Virus record (IMG/VR): IMGVR_UViG_3300032053_000053
Location: 1 to 64,000 of that record
DNA from: a virus
DNA length: 64,000 nucleotides
Direction: 5' to 3' (one strand)
The position numbers and the translations under genes were made by a program. Under the pieces are notes generated by a model that saw only the letters and a list, made by a program, of their open reading frames with translations, did no database searches and was not told the origin of the DNA. Shown here one piece after another: positions 60,173 through 64,000 of this stretch (positions are counted from its first letter, which is position 1; each line of letters starts with the position of its first letter).

Positions 60173-60931
60173 ATGCGTTATTTATATATGATAACAAATA
60201 GAATAAATGGTAAAATATATATTGGACAAACAAATAAAGAAAAATATCGATGGTCGCAACACAAATATATCGCTAATAATTTAGAAAAATTTATGAAAAC
60301 ATCCCAGTATATACATAAGGCAATGGCTAAATATGGAACTACTAATTTTAATTATGAAATTATTGCTCAATCTAAAAGTCAAGAAGATGCAGATTTATCA
60401 GAAATTGAATTGATTAAACAATATGATAGTCGAAACCATAATAAAGGTTATAATTTTAGAATTGGCGGTTATGTTACAGAAAGATCAGAAGAAACGAGAA
60501 AAAAAATCAGTGAATCATTAAAGGGAAAAATTCCGCCACATACAGGTAAAAAACATTCTGAAGAAACTAAAATGAAACTATCTATTTCTGCTAAAATGCG
60601 TAAACAAATTCCTCCTAGTCCAAAAGGTAGAAAATTATCTGAAGAACATAAGAAAAAATTATCTGATATTAAAAAAGGAAAACCGGGTAAAAAAACATCT
60701 GAAGAAGCTAAAATTAAAATATCCGAATCTAATAAGGGTAAAAAGCATTCTAAAGAAACTAAAATTAAAATATCTGAATCTCATAAAGGACTATTAGCGT
60801 ATAATTATATATCTTGGACTGATGAAGAAAAAATAAATATCAAAAATGATACTCGCTCATATGCAAATATAGCTAAAGATTATAATGTAAGCGTAGGAAC
60901 CATACAAAAAATTAAAAAGGACAATTATTAA
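60173..60931 (+). CDS. GIY-YIG homing endonuclease with NUMOD3 repeats
   Basis: A 252-residue protein. GIY-YIG domain at 1-100: YLYMITNRING and KIYIGQT, Arg in YRWSQHK, Glu in EIELIKQYD. Five NUMOD3-type motifs follow (EETRKKISESLKGK and relatives, about 105-200), then a C-terminal helix-turn-helix (SYANIAKDYNVSVGTIQ). No SD is seen at ATG 60173. Its stop is 2 bases before the adhesin ATG, so it inserted between two virion genes without disturbing either. Confidence 0.93.
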   Translation: MRYLYMITNRINGKIYIGQTNKEKYRWSQHKYIANNLEKFMKTSQYIHKAMAKYGTTNFNYEIIAQSKSQEDADLSEIELIKQYDSRNHNKGYNFRIGGYVTERSEETRKKISESLKGKIPPHTGKKHSEETKMKLSISAKMRKQIPPSPKGRKLSEEHKKKLSDIKKGKPGKKTSEEAKIKISESNKGKKHSKETKIKISESHKGLLAYNYISWTDEEKINIKNDTRSYANIAKDYNVSVGTIQKIKKDNY

Positions 60932-60933
60932 TA

Positions 60934-63900
60934 ATGTCATTTGATTCACCGGCAGCCATATTATTTTCTAGGGACGGTTATGATGTAGCTACCTTAGATG
61001 CGTATAATATAATACCACAACAAACTGGTATTATTTCTGCAGCTCGTGATGGTTCTGTTGCTAGATTTATTACTGCTGACGGATACGGCAATCAAATTGT
61101 AGTAGGTTCTGGCACTGCAGGATTTCCTGCTGGTGGAATATTATCTATACAGGGAGTTTCTGGTGGACAGGCAATACCTGTTACAGGAACGTTTAGCAAC
61201 CCATCGGTATCTCTTATTGGAATAGCTCCGCCAGGCTCTGCAACTTATTTAGGCGGCTCAGTTACTACATTACCGCCATCATACACTGATGGTTATTTAA
61301 ATGCGTTATCACTAACTACAACCGGATTATTAAGGGTTGATGGATCAAATGTTACACAGCCTGTATCAGGCACTGTTACTGTTGTTCAACCTAATGCAGC
61401 AAACTTACATGCATTAGTAGTTGGTGCAGCGCCAGACGGTTATAATCCTATGGGCAACCCAGTTTTAGTTGCTGGATGGGACGGAACTAATCTTCATACA
61501 ATTAGAACTGCTACAGACGGTACTGTTAGAATAGACCCAACTGGAACTACAACTCAGCCTGTTTCTCAAGTTGGTGCGTGGAATGTTAGTCAAGTTACTT
61601 CTCCATGGATAACTATAGATGCAATTGCAGACGGTTATTTACAAAATATTTTAGCAAATCAAATTAACGGTACGCAACACACTATAGTAGATGGTTATGT
61701 TCAGACTAATCCTAATGTAAATGCAACGCAAGTTGGTACGTGGACAGTTCAACAAGGCACTCCACCATGGATTACTAAAGATGGTTATGTAACTACTTCG
61801 CCACCAACATATATAAACAATACTAATAATTATTTATCGTTAACAACTACAGGACTGTTACGCGTTGATGGATCCAATGTTACTCAGCCTGTTTCTCAAG
61901 TTGGAACATGGACGGTGCAGCAGGGAACGCCGCCTTGGACAGTTATTGGAACATCATCTGATAATAGTATAAATGTAACTACAAAACTTTCTGCATTAAT
62001 AGCTAGATCAAATATAACCGCCCCAACGTGGACTGACGGTTATCAAGTTCCATTATCAGTTACTACGGACAGTTTACTTCGTATAGATGGAGTATATCCA
62101 ACAGGAGCAGCTCCTGGCGCTGATGCTACTTTAATTGCCGGGTCAGTTACCACATCTCTTCCATCTTACACAAATGGGCAAATGAACAATTTGTCTTTAA
62201 CAACAAATGGATTATTGCGTGTAACTGGTGGTTATGCAGATAACACCACTAATACTATAGATAAGCTTCCAGTACTTCCAGCGATAGCAAATACTTCTCC
62301 ACGATCTTGGACTGATGGCTATAAAGTACCTCTTTCTACTTTACTTACCGGAGCATTAAGAACTGATATTACAAGTTGGATGGGTTCAACTGCCCCAACT
62401 ATTGGTCAAAAAACCGCAGCTAATAGCATACCTGTTATTATGGCGAGCGATCAGCTTGTTCAGTTGACAGGAATTATTGATAACAATATTTTTACTGATG
62501 GCACTACCAGGGTACAACCTTCTGGTTACATTTTTGATGAAGTTGCTGGTACCGCCCTTACAGAAGATGACGCTGCTGCCGCTAGAATTGATTCTAAACG
62601 CGCACAAATAATAACAATTGAAGATGGCACTACAAGAGGATTGCGTAATACAATTAAAGGCGCATCTACTGCCGCTGTCGCTGCCGACCCATCGCTTGTA
62701 GTTACTATGAGCCCAAATACTGCGGCTATACCTATAAATCAATTTGGTATTATTAGTACTGGAAATTCCACTAATATAAATTTGGCAGCGGGAGCAACGT
62801 TTACTGGAACTAGTATTAGTGGTTTAGGATATGAGTTAATTCAATTTCATTTTAAATCTGATCGTCCTCATACTATTTTTATTGAACACTCTCAAGATGG
62901 AGCTAACTGGGATGTTGTGGATACATTCTATGCTAGAGCTAATTTTGGTACTAGCCAAAGTATTAAATTAGTAGATGAATTTTTCAGGGCTCGTATTACA
63001 AATACTGGTGCCAGCACTTCAACATTTTTACGTTTTGAATGTAATTTAATGCCTATTGGGGAACCTACCCCGCGCACACTTACATCTCAAGGTAATTTTA
63101 AAGTTGCTTTACAAGACAATGAGCATGAAAAGCAGGCGGGATTTACTGCATTTGGACTTCTTAAAGTTGCTCAAGAGGGCATGATTGGAAATTTAAGATT
63201 TAATTCTACAACTATTAATACACAATGGAATCAAACTATTACTGGTATTGGAAACTATACTTTTGGGGCCGGAGATTCCGGTATAACATTAAATACTGGA
63301 GCATCTACTAGTAGTAAAATTAGTTTAACTTCTAAACAAAAATTTTATTATGAATCTGCTCGTAGTAATCAAGTAAAAATGTCTATTATTTTGGGAGACT
63401 CTGGTGTCGCTAATAATATTAGAGAGTGGGGATTATCAGATGGATATAATGGAGTTTTCTTACGATTAAGCGGAACTACTCTTAGTATTGTTTTACTTAA
63501 TAATGGTGTAGAAACAGTTGCCCCTACAACTTCTTGGGATAGACCAGTAACAATTGATGGCTATGGTCATCTTTGGTATATTCAATTCCAATGGTTGGGC
63601 GTTGGTAATTTTTATATTTATTATGATGAAGAGTTGGTTCATACAATTCGTTATGTAGGAACCTCAACTAATTTATCTATGGGTACGCCAGATTTACCGG
63701 TATATTTTAAAAACGAAAATACTTCTAATACATCTAATGTTTTTATGAGAATGGGGTGTGTAGGAGTAATAGCCGAAGGTGCAAATATTATATCTGGCAT
63801 TGCTGATGACGGTAGTATTCAAGAAGTTAGAGTAGATTCTAATGGTAATTTGCAAGTAGTTACAGCTACTGTTTCTGCCACAACATTTATAGGTCTTATT

Positions 63901-64000
63901 ACTGGATTTTTGACTCTTGGAGGCGGCACTTCAAACACTTTAAATCCTGTTAGAGCAACTACATATAATGAGCAATCGACTAGCGCCGGACGATCTATTT
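60934..64000 (+). CDS. Fibre-like adhesin, 3' partial
   Basis: A frame open from ATG 60934 to the right edge (at least 1022 residues, no stop seen). The first 480 residues contain repeats with the cores LSLTTTGLLRVDGSNVTQPV and VGTWTVQQGTPPW, typical of phage fibre shafts, and DGY about nine times (RDGYDV, ADGYGN, TDGYLN, PDGYNP, and others). Later parts are beta-rich with a lectin-like laminin-type segment (about 790-930: LTSKQKFYYESARS, WYIQFQWLGVGNFYIYYDE). It probably binds a host surface structure. The C-terminus and any chaperone domain lie outside the window. Confidence 0.9.
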   Translation, partial: MSFDSPAAILFSRDGYDVATLDAYNIIPQQTGIISAARDGSVARFITADGYGNQIVVGSGTAGFPAGGILSIQGVSGGQAIPVTGTFSNPSVSLIGIAPPGSATYLGGSVTTLPPSYTDGYLNALSLTTTGLLRVDGSNVTQPVSGTVTVVQPNAANLHALVVGAAPDGYNPMGNPVLVAGWDGTNLHTIRTATDGTVRIDPTGTTTQPVSQVGAWNVSQVTSPWITIDAIADGYLQNILANQINGTQHTIVDGYVQTNPNVNATQVGTWTVQQGTPPWITKDGYVTTSPPTYINNTNNYLSLTTTGLLRVDGSNVTQPVSQVGTWTVQQGTPPWTVIGTSSDNSINVTTKLSALIARSNITAPTWTDGYQVPLSVTTDSLLRIDGVYPTGAAPGADATLIAGSVTTSLPSYTNGQMNNLSLTTNGLLRVTGGYADNTTNTIDKLPVLPAIANTSPRSWTDGYKVPLSTLLTGALRTDITSWMGSTAPTIGQKTAANSIPVIMASDQLVQLTGIIDNNIFTDGTTRVQPSGYIFDEVAGTALTEDDAAAARIDSKRAQIITIEDGTTRGLRNTIKGASTAAVAADPSLVVTMSPNTAAIPINQFGIISTGNSTNINLAAGATFTGTSISGLGYELIQFHFKSDRPHTIFIEHSQDGANWDVVDTFYARANFGTSQSIKLVDEFFRARITNTGASTSTFLRFECNLMPIGEPTPRTLTSQGNFKVALQDNEHEKQAGFTAFGLLKVAQEGMIGNLRFNSTTINTQWNQTITGIGNYTFGAGDSGITLNTGASTSSKISLTSKQKFYYESARSNQVKMSIILGDSGVANNIREWGLSDGYNGVFLRLSGTTLSIVLLNNGVETVAPTTSWDRPVTIDGYGHLWYIQFQWLGVGNFYIYYDEELVHTIRYVGTSTNLSMGTPDLPVYFKNENTSNTSNVFMRMGCVGVIAEGANIISGIADDGSIQEVRVDSNGNLQVVTATVSATTFIGLITGFLTLGGGTSNTLNPVRATTYNEQSTSAGRSI

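Overview
This window is an internal piece of the genome of a large tailed double-stranded DNA phage (Caudoviricetes). The evidence is a canonical morphogenesis order on the + strand: large terminase (15159-17036), portal (17080-21177), protease-scaffold (27624-30932) and major capsid protein (44818-45831), ending in a fibre-like adhesin that runs off the right edge. The DNA is AT-rich, coding is dense with ATGA/GTGA overlaps and SD-type ribosome sites, and the standard code is used. I see no tRNA, rRNA, CRISPR array, integrase or insertion sequence. The host cannot be deduced.

Layout. 1-1071: end of a virion-like protein and a small follower. 1111-5073: DNA metabolism (RuvC-like resolvase, DnaJ, zinc-ribbon protein, TOPRIM primase core, sigma-region-4-like protein). 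6176-14504: unrecognised, mostly helical or acidic proteins plus a CCA-adding-type nucleotidyltransferase. 14513-25525: packaging and portal, a glucosaminidase-like lysozyme, and a dual-specificity phosphatase. 25540-26718: a deoxyribosyltransferase-Nudix fusion, the only non-nuclease gene on the minus strand. 26784-41048: prohead protease-scaffold and a row of large structural candidates. 41199-45831: two putatively abundant virion proteins flanking three minus-strand HNH genes. 45946-53449: homing nucleases around a two-gene acyltransferase plus methyltransferase-like module, then structural genes. 53559-64000: fibre and adhesin genes rich in DGY motifs, again interleaved with nucleases.

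The dominant theme is selfish nucleases. There are 15 free-standing homing-endonuclease-like genes (GIY-YIG, LAGLIDADG, HNH, and zinc-repeat plus Vsr/EDxHD-like types), two LAGLIDADG inteins 40 residues apart in the portal, and a pseudogene relic; together about a quarter of the window. Several left scars: a frameshifted GIY-YIG gene, an inverted repeat into the neighbouring gene, a 100-bp duplication that copies the start of a structural gene, and a LAGLIDADG gene whose tail is antisense to its neighbour.

The most interesting candidates are the acyltransferase/methyltransferase-like pair (48305-50124), which may be a DNA hypermodification module; a probable -1 frameshift at an A9 run (31981-31989) that adds a 61-residue tail; a GIY-YIG/HNH double-nuclease fusion (33718-34953); and a 560-bp noncoding stretch with paired hairpin repeats (47191-47751). 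Six hairpin-plus-U-tract terminator candidates partition the transcription units.
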